From Bacteroidales bacterium (GTDB taxonomy: Bacteria > Bacteroidota > Bacteroidia > Bacteroidales > UBA932), in the NCBI GenBank assembly GCA_022653675.1, contig JALCST010000020.1, forward strand, positions 1 through 35,321: a DNA stretch of 35,321 nucleotides, in the 5' to 3' direction. Below are positions 1-10,206 of this stretch, piece after piece. The notes under the pieces are model-generated. The model was not told the DNA's origin. It saw only the letters and a list, made by a program, of their open reading frames with translations, and ran no database searches. The position numbers and the translations under genes were made by a program. Within the stretch, counting starts at the first letter, position 1. Every line of letters starts with the position of its first letter.

Positions 1-379
1 CTAGTCACCAACTCGTGTCATCTTTGACCAACTTGCGCCAACTTGCCAACAACTTGGAAAAATCGGCCACGACTTGGTGCAAATCAGGAAAATCAATAAA
101 TCAAGACGTCTTTAATCGGAGGCTTACAGATAATTGGGGTATTCTCTATCATAAATCTTATTATGGTTACCATCTTAGCAATCTTTCTTCTTGTCAGATA
201 ATTCTTTAAGGTTGTTAACAGCAATTAGAAGTCCATTTCCGGTAACATCACTAATTGGGACTTAATTGGACAATACGTAATTCCTCGGTGGCTTACTTTA
301 TAGTAGTATTTTGTTTTATATTATGATAAGAAGATGAATATTTATAGTTTGGAAAAAACATAAATAGAATCTTCTTGAA
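1..379. other. AT-rich non-coding stretch downstream of hsdR
   Basis: No convincing gene is visible here. Positions 8-60 hold a cluster of short near-repeats of CCAACTTG (about 8, 28 and 38, with weaker copies after), then AT-rich sequence up to the hsdR stop codon. The only open frame (15-209, plus strand) has no recognisable domain. A 23-codon minus-strand frame near 180-255 looks protein-like but is closed by stops at both ends, so it could be a gene remnant or chance. The stretch may be the edge of the restriction island. Confidence 0.4.
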
Positions 380-3300
380 TTATTCATTTGTTAATTCGTT
401 AGCAAGCATTTCTGCTTGTTTCAATACTGTTTCGGTAGCTAATTTCTGCTTATCAGGTGGATAACCGTATTTCCTCAGCATACGCTTGACTGCGACTTTC
501 ATCTTTGCCCGGACATTTTCCTTTATTGTCCAATCGATTGAAGCATTTTTGTGGATAGTAGCTGTTAAGGCGACTGCCAATTCGCGTAATTTATCTTTTC
601 CCATCAATTCCCTGGCGCTATCGTTGTTTGCGACGGCTGTGTAAAACGCATATTCATCATCGGAAAGTCCCATTTCCGAAGCAGCCTTATTTTGTTCTAC
701 GATGTGTTTGCTCATTTTTATCAATTCTTCGATGACTTCGGCTGCCGTTAGGACTTTGTTATGATATTTATTGATGGAATTTTCGAGCATTTCCATGAGT
801 GATTTTCCTTCTGTCACATTTTTTCGGGCATGCGCCTTAATCTCGTCTTGCAATAGTTTACGCAAGACCTCCACCGCCACATTCTTTTGCTCCATTCCTT
901 TGAGTTCCGAGAGAAATTCATCCGACAAAATCGAAATATCCGGTTTCTTGATTCCGGCCGCATCGAAGATATCTACCACTTTTTCTGATACCAATGCTTT
1001 GTCTATAACTTGTCGTATAGTGGTTTCCATCCCTTCATCCGAGTCAGAACTTGTAGAATCGAATTTACACAATCTGGATTTCACCGCTTGGAAGAAAGAT
1101 ACTTCATCTTTTACTTCCATAGCTTTATCATTGGGGATAGCAATTGCAAAGGCTTGACCGAGAGCCGTAACTTCGTTTACAAAACGTTTTTTGCCATCTT
1201 CTTGTCCCAATATGAAATCTTCGGCTTTAAGTATCCAGGAAAGTTTGCCAGATACATCGGAAGTAAAATAGTTTTTGTAAGGGAAACCGTGAAACATTTG
1301 TTCGACGACTTCCAATTTTTCAAGCATGATTTTTACGGCTTCTTCCTGTTGAATTGCAGGATTCCCTTTTCCACCTGAACTGGAATAGAAAGCCAAAGCC
1401 TTTTTCAAGTCTGAAGCAAGACCAAGATAATCGACGATCAGGCCGCCCGGTTTATCTTTATAAACGCGGTTAACACGGGCAATGGCCTGCATTAGATTAT
1501 GCCCCTGCATAGGTTTGTCGATATACAAAGTATTGAGGCAAGGTACGTCGAACCCCGTTAGCCACATATCACGCACAATGACCAATTTCAACGGGTCGTC
1601 CGGATTTTTCATCCTTTCGGCTAACATTCTTCGTTGTTCCTTTGTGGTGTGGTGTTTGGAAATTTCAGGTCCGTCGGACGATGAAGTGGTCATGACCACT
1701 TTAATTGCGCCTTTGTCCAAATCATCGGAATGCCATTGTGGGCGTATTTCGATGATGGCATCATACAACTCTGCTGCAATACGGCGACTCATTGCCACAA
1801 TCATTCCTTTGCCTTCGAAAACCTTTTGACGTTCTTCGAAATGATTGACAATGTCATTGGCAATATTTTTGATCCGATTCGGACTTCCGATAAGTGCTTC
1901 CAATTGAGTCCATTTGGTTTTGGCTTTCTGTATCTCGGAGACATTGTCTTCCGCAATTTCTTTGTCCAAATCGGCTACCAGTTTTTTACCCTCTTCACTT
2001 AAACCAACTTTGGCTAATCGGCTCTCATAAAAAATATGCACGGTAGCTCCGTCGTCCACAGCCTGGGCAATATCATAAACATCTATGTAGTTGCCGAATA
2101 CGGCCGGCGTATTGACATCGGTGCTTTCGATAGGCGTTCCGGTGAATCCGATAAAAGTCGCATTCGGCAAAGCATCGCGCAAATATTTGGCAAATCCGTA
2201 TCTTATTTCGGAACCAATGACCTCGTCGGCTTCATTTTTTACGTCAACGGTTTTCGCCTTAAATCCGTATTGCGTTCTGTGCGCTTCGTCGGCTATGACA
2301 ATCACATTACTCCTGTCAGTCAGTTTTTCATAAACATTTCCTTCTTCGGGTTGAAATTTCTGGATGGTGGAGAATATCACACCTCCGGAAACTACTTTCA
2401 GTAAATTTTTCAAATCTGCACAACTTTCGGCCTGCACCGGAGTTTGTCTTAGAAGTTGATTGGACGCAGCAAAAGTATCGAACAATTGGTCGTCGAGGTC
2501 GTTCCTATCGGTGATGACCACCACGGTAGGATTGTTCAGCAGCCGTACGATTTTACCGGTATAAAACACCATCGAAAGCGATTTGCCGCTTCCCTGCGTA
2601 TGCCACACCACACCGGCTTTATGGTCGCCGACCGGTTGTTCCTTCACCTCTTTCAACCCGTAATGCGCCGGAGGTTCGGCAATCAGACTCGAATGTCCGA
2701 CGTTGATTCCCGTTGCTCGAATCGTCGATTCGATAGCTTTATTTACTGCGTAATATTGATGGTAGGCCGCAATTTTTTTTACCGTTTTTATGGTGGTTAT
2801 TCTCGTATGAGGATCTTCTATCTTGTCTTTTTCGAATACGGTGAATGAACGTATTAAATCGAGCAATGTTCCCTGATTCAACATCCCTTTAATCAATACT
2901 TCCAATTGCCCGGTGAGATGCGAAGCTTCCGTAAGCCCGTCTTCCGATTTCCAAGCCATAAACCGGCTGAAGCCGGCCGAAAGGGATCCGGCTTTTGCTT
3001 CCAAACCATCGGAAATCACACATAAAGTATTGTAGGTAAATAGCGACGGAATAATCTTTTTATACGTTTCTATTTGCTGGAAAGCGGCTTTTATGGTAGC
3101 ATTTTCATCTGCGGCATTTTTGAGTTCGATGACTACTAATGGCAAGCCATTGACGAACAAGATGATATCCGGTCGTTTGTTATGTTCGTTTTCGATGACG
3201 GTAAATTGGTTACATACCACGAAATCGTTATCGCAAGGATGCTCAAAATCTACAAGCCAAACCATTTCGCCCCTTGTATCACCGTTCTTTTGAATCTCAA

Positions 3301-3595
3301 CAGGAACCCCTTCCGTTAAATAACGATGAAACGTTTCGTTGTTGGTCAACAAGTCAGATGAGTTAATGCGGAAAACTTCTTTTAATGCTTCGTCCTGAGC
3401 ATCTTCCGGAACGTTTTTATTGATATGACGAACTGCCCTTTTCAATCTTTCCTTTAAAAGGACTTCGCCAAAATTGCTCCGCTCCGGTTTGGTGCCATCA
3501 GGTGCGATCTCGGGGCCATAAAGATGAGTGTACCCTTGGAATTGAAATTTCTTTATAGCAAAGTCTTCTATGGCATTTTCATTGATTTGTGTCAT
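380..3595 (-). CDS. hsdR: Type I restriction enzyme, HsdR endonuclease/translocase subunit
   Basis: HsdR is the motor and nuclease subunit of a type I restriction-modification complex (R2M2S). It translocates unmethylated DNA with ATP and cuts at a distance. The 1071-residue length is normal for the family. The N-terminal PD-(D/E)xK nuclease is visible as D143 and ELK at 157-159, followed by the HsdR QxxxY-type motif near 173-178. The superfamily 2 helicase part has Walker A HTQGSGKS at about 332-339, DEAH at 436-439, TGTP at 485-488 and a motif VI-like QAIARVNR further on. All key residues are present, so the enzyme looks active. It is the last gene of the minus-strand operon hsdM, dinD-like, hsdS, HD/GHKL gene, hsdR, and starts at an ATG 111 bp after the HD/GHKL stop codon. 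Confidence 0.97.
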   Translation of the reverse strand: MTQINENAIEDFAIKKFQFQGYTHLYGPEIAPDGTKPERSNFGEVLLKERLKRAVRHINKNVPEDAQDEALKEVFRINSSDLLTNNETFHRYLTEGVPVEIQKNGDTRGEMVWLVDFEHPCDNDFVVCNQFTVIENEHNKRPDIILFVNGLPLVVIELKNAADENATIKAAFQQIETYKKIIPSLFTYNTLCVISDGLEAKAGSLSAGFSRFMAWKSEDGLTEASHLTGQLEVLIKGMLNQGTLLDLIRSFTVFEKDKIEDPHTRITTIKTVKKIAAYHQYYAVNKAIESTIRATGINVGHSSLIAEPPAHYGLKEVKEQPVGDHKAGVVWHTQGSGKSLSMVFYTGKIVRLLNNPTVVVITDRNDLDDQLFDTFAASNQLLRQTPVQAESCADLKNLLKVVSGGVIFSTIQKFQPEEGNVYEKLTDRSNVIVIADEAHRTQYGFKAKTVDVKNEADEVIGSEIRYGFAKYLRDALPNATFIGFTGTPIESTDVNTPAVFGNYIDVYDIAQAVDDGATVHIFYESRLAKVGLSEEGKKLVADLDKEIAEDNVSEIQKAKTKWTQLEALIGSPNRIKNIANDIVNHFEERQKVFEGKGMIVAMSRRIAAELYDAIIEIRPQWHSDDLDKGAIKVVMTTSSSDGPEISKHHTTKEQRRMLAERMKNPDDPLKLVIVRDMWLTGFDVPCLNTLYIDKPMQGHNLMQAIARVNRVYKDKPGGLIVDYLGLASDLKKALAFYSSSGGKGNPAIQQEEAVKIMLEKLEVVEQMFHGFPYKNYFTSDVSGKLSWILKAEDFILGQEDGKKRFVNEVTALGQAFAIAIPNDKAMEVKDEVSFFQAVKSRLCKFDSTSSDSDEGMETTIRQVIDKALVSEKVVDIFDAAGIKKPDISILSDEFLSELKGMEQKNVAVEVLRKLLQDEIKAHARKNVTEGKSLMEMLENSINKYHNKVLTAAEVIEELIKMSKHIVEQNKAASEMGLSDDEYAFYTAVANNDSARELMGKDKLRELAVALTATIHKNASIDWTIKENVRAKMKVAVKRMLRKYGYPPDKQKLATETVLKQAEMLANELTNE

Positions 3596-3706
3596 TTAAA
3601 ATAATGATAATTGAGTTTCGGCTATACCTTTTACTTCTGGAGGATAAAACACCCCTAACTATTAATTAAGAACCAGTAACAATAAATTCTTTTCATGTAA
3701 AGAATG

Positions 3707-6569
3707 TTATTTCTTTATAGAAGAATTGATTTGCTGAACAAAAGTTTCTGTATCAGAAATAAATTTACTATACACCTCTTTTATTTCCTCTTTAGTAACA
3801 GTTTTATCAGCTCTATTTTCAAATACCATATCAATTAGCTCATCAGGTAATTCTTTTTCAAGAGATTTCACAATACTAAATGAAGATTCTAGTTTATATT
3901 TTCTTATGTACGGACATATCATAACCGGATATTTGAAATTGAATCCTCTAAAAGTTGCATCAAATGCAGTTGGCAATCTAAACTCATCGCCAAGTTGTAA
4001 TTTTATATACTTATGATTACATGGCATTAATCCTCTTGCATAAAATGAATTATGTATATATATATTAAACCAAAACATCCAATCCTTAATGATGTCATCA
4101 TGTTTATCTTTAAATAAAATAAATTCCATCATTTTCTTTTCTCCAGTAGTAAATGAATTTAATGAAATATATTCTAATTTTTTATATGCCATTTTAATTA
4201 AGAACAAAAAAACTTCATTACTTTCCTCAGATTGTATAGTATAATTGTTATCATCTTTTTTTATAATTATGTCTGATTTATAGTTGTTATAATCAAATCT
4301 AAAATTTATCATTTCTGCATCTTCTATAATATCATGCATCTTCATTGCTTGCTCATTTACAGTAAATTCATAATTTTTCCATTCCTCAAATTTTGATAAA
4401 TCAGAATTATCCTGTCCTGAATAATAATGAATAAACATACTTGCAGCCATTTTTAACTCAGGGGAGAAATTGTCATATTTTTCTTTTATAGCATATAAAA
4501 TCGCTTCATAAATATTTGAATGTAATGTGTTTTTAAACGTAGCCTTAATTTCATTTCTATTAATTGTAAGAATATCCTTTGCATTTCCACCTAAAATATT
4601 TACAGAATAAGATAAAAATTTAAAATGTATATCAGATTTTTCAATATATTGATTTCGATAAAAAACTCGATTATTGTACCTTGATGTATTTAGAGTTATT
4701 TCAATTTGCTTATCTTGATAATAAGTTTCAAAAACATTTTTATTATTTGATGCAAGTGTGATTTCTTCTTGTTTATCAAATTTAAATTTTATAGGAATAT
4801 AGCTAGCCTGAGAAAACTTATATAATTCGTCTATAATTTTTGCTACATCTATATCCATTGACTCGTCTTTGACAAAATCGAATGTATTTATGACATTAGA
4901 TGCAATTCTTTGTTCTCCTTTAACTGTCCAACGTTCAGGATCCTTATCGGAAAGAATATACATAGTTAAATCTGTACCATATTTTTTCAAATTATTCGTT
5001 TCTGTCTGTAACAAAACAGCCCCTTCTTTATTGCCGGAAGGATTAAATAAAGTAATTCTAAATACACTTTCTTTATTGAATTTTCTTGTATATAATTCGA
5101 CCTTGTCTGTTAATAAAAATACACTCTGGAATCCAATGCCAAACGTTCCAGATGGTTTCATCCATTCAGGCATTCTTTCTAAAATTTTGTTTTTTTCAGT
5201 ATTTTTATTTGAACTACCTGTTTTTACAAGATATGAAAGATCATTTTTCGAAAATCCTATTCCATTGTCTGATATAATAATTTTCCATTTGATTTTATCT
5301 TCTATAGTTTCCGATTTCTCTATACTAAAAGATATAGGATACTTATCACACTCATCTATTAAATTTTCTTTTTTAATTGTTTCATTGTTCAATTCTTTTT
5401 CAAGGAAAATTCTCAATAATGTAGCATCTGTAGCATTTTGAAGTAATTCTCTAATTGATTGATATGGTTCTGAGTATAAACCAGCACCTTGTAATAATTC
5501 AATTGATTTTGATGCATCTATATCAAAACTCGGGCGTTTCTTTCCATCAATTGTATCGTAATCTTTTAAATCAACAATTAGATCTCCTAAAGTTGGTAAG
5601 AATCCATAAGACATGTTTGGAACAATATCATTCCATCGCTTCATTTGATTTGATATTTCTTCATCTAATAAAGAAAACCACCTATTAGTAAGATCGGCAA
5701 CCTCGTATGTTTCGCATAGTGCTCTTGCCTCTATACGTTCTCTATCAATACGCAAATGTTTTATTGACATATGTTTTTCTTTATGAAGAACGGAATCAAT
5801 TGGTAAAGTATTTAATGTTTGCAATAATACTTCTGAAAACCGATTGTTATCCATATCCAGTAAATCGCCCAAGCGAAGTAAACATGCCACATATCTGGGA
5901 TGACAATCTTCGGAATCAATACCAACTTCACAAAATGGAAGTTTCATTACATCATCAAAAAACTGCGCATGAGATTTACATATCAAAGCCAATATTTCAA
6001 TAATCCTTTTAGGAATTGGACTACCTGGCAAATTCATTGATATATTGTCAACAATATTTTTTTCAGATCGATTGGCATGTCTCGTTCTCACATATTCTGC
6101 CAAAACAAACCTTGAACTATCATAATTTTTAGCGTTTAATTCATCGTTCTTGTAATAGATTTTACGGTCTTTAACCTCCAAACATTTGGCATATTCATTT
6201 AATGGTGATCGAGTATCCTCTTGCAAAGACAAAACAAGATCAACAAATTCATCCTCCTTAAAAATGGTTTCTTTATCAATTGCAAAAACAGCCATCCCAA
6301 TATCATGATAATAAGCAGAACTCAATATCAACCATAAATCAATAGCGGATAATTGTTCTAAAGTTTCAGAACCAACAATTCTAATAATGTTACTAATAAT
6401 CGTATCAGAATGGGTCTTATCATGCAAACTATAATGTGGAAAGACATGCGAAATTGTATCTAATTACTTGTGGAACATATTCTTTCGCTAAAAGCCATTG
6501 AGTATAAAATATACGACTTTTCTTGTCCTCCGTTTTTTCAAATAGCAGTTTTTCAATTATTTCTATCAT
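3707..6569 (-). CDS. HD-domain / GHKL (Hsp90-like) ATPase inside the RM operon, frameshifted near its 5' end
   Basis: From a TTG at 6427 the open frame gives 906 residues. It begins inside an HD domain: histidines in HDKTHSD, the HD pair in YYHDIGM (41-42), and later candidates KSHAQFF and LLRLGDLLD. A GHKL/Hsp90-type ATPase follows: N-box RELLQNATDA (326-335), G1 box DNGIGF (387-392) and G2 box GTFGIGFQS (427-435). The C-terminal half is unassigned. Upstream, another frame starts with ATG at 6569, six bases after the hsdS stop, and runs MIEIIEKLLF to YVPQVI. Skipping one base at about 6461 joins it to DTISHVFPHYSLHDKTHSD, restoring a complete HD domain and a protein of about 953 residues. 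The gene is therefore either inactivated, a sequencing error, or expressed by frameshifting. HD plus GHKL proteins occur in bacterial conflict loci; a defence role is inferred from position. It is strongly AT-rich compared with hsdM. Confidence 0.85.
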
Positions 6570-6575
6570 AATATT

Positions 6576-7817
6576 CTATATATTTTTTACTCTCATCTCT
6601 CCATTCATCAACTTCGGCAACAAAGTATCGCGCAAAGCAGTAAGGGTACGGATTTGTTTTTTATTTTGATTTATTCTCTGGAAGTATATTTTGACTTGAG
6701 TATAAAAATCTATTATTTTACCTTTATCTACTGGCATTGAGTAATTTTGCTCATAAAGTAATGATTTATAATCAAGATTTTTGATACCTGAACTACCATT
6801 TTCCAGATTAAAGAATTCATTTTGTTCATATAAATAGCGTAAATAGCAATATAAGAAATATGAATATCGTTCATCTTTGATTCTCAGTAATCTACAAAAA
6901 TTAGAGAAGATAATAGGATAATCAAAGAGTCCTTTTACGTCATTATTAATATATGTTACTCGTCCTGTTGATTGGTTTTCAGTTCCTCCTGATATTTCTA
7001 AGATTAAATCACCACTTTTAGGCTCAATATTTCTAAACTTGGAATCTTTTATAAAACGAATAGGTGTTTTTCCTGCTAAACCATTATTCAAATCCGCTAT
7101 ATCTGTACCACGAATGCATCGGACAGCTTTTGAGAATTCTCCTTGGTTATATTCTTTCCCCCATTCTCCATCAACAGTCTCACCAATTAAATCACCTAAT
7201 TTACCTTTTGTACTGTTTCCCGTTGCTTTCACTACAAACCACTGACGGAACAATGCCTCCACCATTTTTTCAAGCGTAGTGTTTTGACGCTGTAGTACGT
7301 CTATTTTATCATCAAGAGAAGAAAGAATTGATGCGATAATGTGTTGCTCAGAAAGAGAAGGATAAGAAACAGAAACCTCCTTTAAAATTTCGGTATTTAT
7401 TGATGGCATAGTAGCTCCTACTGAGATGTTTAAAATATATTCTCTAAATTTTTTTTGTTGAAAAAAATAACTTAAAAATTTTGAGTCTACTTTATCAGGA
7501 TTTGTTCTCACTCGAAGCATTCTTGAAGAAAACATCCAACCTTCCTGATGTTTTTTTACATACGCACTTAAATCAACAGTGCCAACCCTTGTAAATACAA
7601 TATCTCCATATTTTAATAAATATTTTGAGAGCCTAACTTTATCGCTTTCCGTTACACTTGGATAATTGAAATCAATAATTCTAAAATTCTGAAGATGCTC
7701 AACTGTTACAACAGGGGTACCTCCCGTAATATATTGTTCATTTTTTAACTGACTGCCAAATGGACCGGTTTGAACTTCTGCGATTTCTCCCAACTTATAT
7801 TCTTTCCACTCACTCAT
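6576..7817 (-). CDS. hsdS: Type I restriction-modification specificity subunit HsdS
   Basis: HsdS sets the bipartite DNA target of the type I complex. At 413 residues it has the normal two-half structure. Target-recognition domain 1 starts at WKEYKLGEIAEVQTGPFGSQ (4-23) and is followed by the central conserved helix region SEQHIIASILSSLDDKIDVL (156-175). The second recognition domain starts at about 207 (GKLGDLIGE). The distal conserved helix ends in RDTLLPKLMNGEMRV. Both halves are intact, so the protein should recognise a split target. Its ATG overlaps the stop of the upstream DinD-like gene by 4 nt, and the HD/GHKL gene starts 6 nt downstream. It is more AT-rich than hsdM, as expected for a module exchanged between strains. 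Confidence 0.95.
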   Translation of the reverse strand: MSEWKEYKLGEIAEVQTGPFGSQLKNEQYITGGTPVVTVEHLQNFRIIDFNYPSVTESDKVRLSKYLLKYGDIVFTRVGTVDLSAYVKKHQEGWMFSSRMLRVRTNPDKVDSKFLSYFFQQKKFREYILNISVGATMPSINTEILKEVSVSYPSLSEQHIIASILSSLDDKIDVLQRQNTTLEKMVEALFRQWFVVKATGNSTKGKLGDLIGETVDGEWGKEYNQGEFSKAVRCIRGTDIADLNNGLAGKTPIRFIKDSKFRNIEPKSGDLILEISGGTENQSTGRVTYINNDVKGLFDYPIIFSNFCRLLRIKDERYSYFLYCYLRYLYEQNEFFNLENGSSGIKNLDYKSLLYEQNYSMPVDKGKIIDFYTQVKIYFQRINQNKKQIRTLTALRDTLLPKLMNGEMRVKNI

Positions 7818-8242
7818 TGTCTTATTTTTTTAGGCAATTTTTTGCTACTCTTTTCTATCTTTTTCTCATCGCTTGCAACCCGGCATTCCAATTTTTTGAT
7901 ATCTTCGGAAGACGGCAGGTTTTCAGGTTTAATGCCACGTTTGCCCAAGTCATAACGAGTAAGCATAAAATCGGTAACTTCTCTTTTGCCGCCCTTCCCG
8001 ATTTCGATTATTTTCGTGATCTCACGAAAATGATCATCCACATTAATTGATTGCGATTTACAAGATTCTACCGCTCGTTGTATGGCAACGGTAAAATTTT
8101 CCCATCGTGCATATCCTAAAACTCTCTGTAAGTCGCGAGCGAACCATACTTCTATTTGTTCGCTTTTATCCTCATTATCGATATGATTTACAATTTCATC
8201 GAATAATGATTTATACTGATTGATCCGTTGCAAGTCCATCAT
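7814..8242 (-). CDS. Short DinD-like protein between hsdM and hsdS
   Basis: This 142-residue protein resembles DinD (DNA-damage-inducible protein D). The N-terminal part carries the family signature: [18 protein letters not shown], then the [10 protein letters not shown] helix, [17 protein letters not shown] and a [11 protein letters not shown] segment. DinD of E. coli is about 270 residues. Here the sequence runs from LTRY almost directly into a tail ([22 protein letters not shown]) that resembles the DinD C-terminus, so the middle of about 130 residues appears to be missing. Despite this, the reading frame is intact and joined by ATGA overlaps to hsdM upstream and hsdS downstream, which indicates translational coupling. 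E. coli DinD has been reported to affect RecA filaments; whether that applies to this short form is unknown. It could be a maintained small partner of the RM system or a decaying insert. Confidence 0.75.
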   Translation of the reverse strand: MMDLQRINQYKSLFDEIVNHIDNEDKSEQIEVWFARDLQRVLGYARWENFTVAIQRAVESCKSQSINVDDHFREITKIIEIGKGGKREVTDFMLTRYDLGKRGIKPENLPSSEDIKKLECRVASDEKKIEKSSKKLPKKIRQ

Positions 8243-9777
8243 TGTCCCAGTTTTATTTTCTCCAAATTCTCCTCGATTATTTTGTCGAGCCGTTCTTCTT
8301 CCTTGACTTGTCCTTCAAATTCCGCTTTCAGGCTGTTGAACCGTTCAGTGAAATCGAAGTCGTCTTCTTCCTGAGGCAATCCCACATATCGTCCGGGAGT
8401 AAGTACATAATCGAGCTCTGCTACATGACTTATGGGAGCGGAAGCACAAAATCCGGCGATATCTTCATATTTCCCTTTTTTATTCCGCCAACTGTGGAAC
8501 GTATCGGCTATTTTGCGGATATCTTCTTCGGAAAATTCCCGAGTACGACGATTAATCAAATGACCCATATTACGGGCATCGATAAAAAGAATTTCTTTAC
8601 TGCGATCCCGAAATCCTCCGTTTGTACGGTCGCGGTTGAAAAACCATAATGCAGCTGGAATTTGAGTATTTAAAAACAACTTAGCCGGAAGATTTACGAT
8701 GCAGTCAATCAAGTTCTTTTCCACCAAAGCCTTGCGAATGTCGCCTTCGCCTCCGGTTTTCGAGGTCAGAGCTCCTTTGGCAAGCACGATGCCGGCCTGT
8801 CCAGTCGGACACAGATGGTAAAGAAAGTGCTGAATCCACGCAAAGTTGGCATTACCGGCAGGCGGCTTTCCATATTGCCAGCGGCCATCGTTATGCAGTT
8901 GGTCGCCACCCCAGTCGCTATCGTTGAAAGGAGGATTGGCCAACACATAATCGGCTTTCAAATCGGGATGGGCATCATTCAGGAAAGAGCCTTCCATATT
9001 CCATTTGACTTGCGACGAATCGATGCCACGAATGGCAAGATTCATTTTACATAGCCTCCAAGTTGTCTGGTTGCTTTCTTGTCCGTAAATTGAAATATCA
9101 TTCACTAATCCCTGATGTTTTTTTACAAACTTCTCACTTTGCACAAACATGCCGCCTGAACCACAACACGGATCGAAGACCCGTCCCTTATAAGGTTCCA
9201 GCATTTGAACCAGCAATTCCACGACACTTCGCGGCGTATAGAATTGTCCGCCCTTTTTGCCTTCTGCCAAGGCGAATTCTCCCAAAAAATATTCGAAAAC
9301 ATGTCCCAAAACATCGGCACTTCGTGATTTGACATCACCCAATGCGATGTTGCCTATCAAATCGAACAATTCACCTAAACTTACGGGATCGAGATTCTGA
9401 CGGGCATACACTTTCGGCAAGACTCCTTTAAGAGACGGATTCTCTTTTTCTATGGAATCCATCGCATCGTCCACATGTTTTCCTATCTGAGGATCTTTTG
9501 CTTTTGAAAGAAGAGATTCCCAACGGGCATTACTTGGAACAAAAAAGACATTCTCAGCTTCATACTCATCTCTATCTTCAGGATCAGCACCATCGTTTAT
9601 TTCTTGTATCAGTTTTTTATGCAGTTCTTCGAACGAGTCGGATATGTATTTCAAAAATATTAACCCGAGTACTACGTGTTTGTATTCAGCGGCATCTATA
9701 TTCTTACGTAGTTTATCTGCTGCTTTCCAGAGTTGATTTTCCAATGGTTCTTTGTTTTCAGTCACGTTTTTTGCCAT
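8239..9777 (-). CDS. hsdM: Type I restriction-modification DNA methyltransferase HsdM
   Basis: HsdM is the adenine-N6 methyltransferase subunit that uses S-adenosylmethionine and, with HsdS, protects host DNA. At 512 residues it matches the family. The N-terminal helical HsdM_N region (about 13-140) is followed by the methylase fold, with motif [11 protein letters not shown] at 201-210 and motif IV NPPF at 281-284, which marks an N6-adenine enzyme. The QFYTPRSVV segment just before motif I is also typical. It is the first gene of the minus-strand operon and starts at an ATG. Its stop codon overlaps the DinD-like start as ATGA. A Bacteroides-type -7 box lies about 80 bp upstream. GC content is near that of the rest of the chromosome (31 G/C in bases 8341-8400), unlike the HD/GHKL gene. 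Confidence 0.97.
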   Translation of the reverse strand: MAKNVTENKEPLENQLWKAADKLRKNIDAAEYKHVVLGLIFLKYISDSFEELHKKLIQEINDGADPEDRDEYEAENVFFVPSNARWESLLSKAKDPQIGKHVDDAMDSIEKENPSLKGVLPKVYARQNLDPVSLGELFDLIGNIALGDVKSRSADVLGHVFEYFLGEFALAEGKKGGQFYTPRSVVELLVQMLEPYKGRVFDPCCGSGGMFVQSEKFVKKHQGLVNDISIYGQESNQTTWRLCKMNLAIRGIDSSQVKWNMEGSFLNDAHPDLKADYVLANPPFNDSDWGGDQLHNDGRWQYGKPPAGNANFAWIQHFLYHLCPTGQAGIVLAKGALTSKTGGEGDIRKALVEKNLIDCIVNLPAKLFLNTQIPAALWFFNRDRTNGGFRDRSKEILFIDARNMGHLINRRTREFSEEDIRKIADTFHSWRNKKGKYEDIAGFCASAPISHVAELDYVLTPGRYVGLPQEEDDFDFTERFNSLKAEFEGQVKEEERLDKIIEENLEKIKLGQ

Positions 9778-9857
9778 ATTTTTTACGTTGATTTTTTAGC
9801 TGGAGTACTAAAAGTTAAGAGTTTATTCAGTTGTTTTCTTGAATTTTAAGAGTATTA

Positions 9858-9865
9858 CAAAGATA
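9858..9865 (-). promoter_or_regulatory. Candidate -7 promoter element for the RM operon
   Basis: On the minus strand this reads TATCTTTG, a full match to the Bacteroidetes TAnnTTTG -7 consensus, about 80 bp before the hsdM ATG. No well-spaced -33 TTG was found, so the call rests on the -7 box alone. Confidence 0.4.
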
Positions 9866-9958
9866 AATAAATATATACAATATGGAGTGGGGGAATTGTA
9901 ATGTTCTTCTATAATAGGGATTGAAATTTTAATGAATTAATCTTTTGTGATAATATCG

Positions 9959-10020
9959 CTAAAAGGTACCGGGTGTAGCGGTGTAATAGGTACCGCCGTA
10001 GCTCTTTAATAAGTACCGTC
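9959..10020 (+). repeat. IS21-type multiple terminal repeats
   Basis: Three copies of a sequence like TAAtAGGTACCG occur in direct orientation, with cores at 9965-9971, 9989-9995 and 10012-10018 (GGTACCG, GGTACCG, AGTACCG), spaced about 23-24 bp. IS21-family elements carry such multiple repeats inside their ends, and the segment starting TGTAGCGG at 9974 looks like a terminus beginning with TG. They lie just upstream of a truncated istA start, which supports reading this as the left end of a degraded IS21-family element. Confidence 0.55.
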
Positions 10021-10083
10021 ACTTGAGCCTGTAGTTTAAACATTAATAACTTCATAATATTGTTTTCACAAGGAGACGATATT

Positions 10084-10206
10084 ATGGCAAATGACAAAAT
10101 TACAATGCTCAAACTCAAACGAATGTTACAGTTGTTGGAAGCAGGGACGTCAATGAATGATATCTGTAGAACTCTGCACATGAGCAAGCGGATTGTACAC
10201 GATTAA
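10084..10206 (+). pseudogene. Truncated IS21-family transposase IstA (N-terminal fragment, copy 1)
   Basis: A 40-residue frame (MANDKITMLKLKRMLQLLEA to MSKRIVHD) matches the start of an IS21 IstA transposase: a small helix-turn-helix with the pattern LLEAGTSMNDICRTLHMSKR. A full IstA is about 500 residues, and the RNase H-like catalytic part and the partner istB are absent. The frame ends in TAA at 10204-10206, where it meets the second istA fragment on the other strand. It cannot encode a working transposase. Confidence 0.7.

Noticed and set aside
15..209. 64-residue plus-strand ORF at the window start
   Set aside because: No recognisable domain, low-complexity beginning made of CCAACTTG-like repeats, and no supporting neighbour.
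180..262. Minus-strand stretch reading like a protein tail (DVTGNGLLIAVNNLKELSDK)
   Set aside because: Only about 23 codons between in-frame stops and no family recognised; chance cannot be excluded.
3686..3705. 7-bp hairpin after the HD/GHKL stop codon
   Set aside because: Short AT-only stem without a following T-run on the minus strand; too weak to call a terminator.
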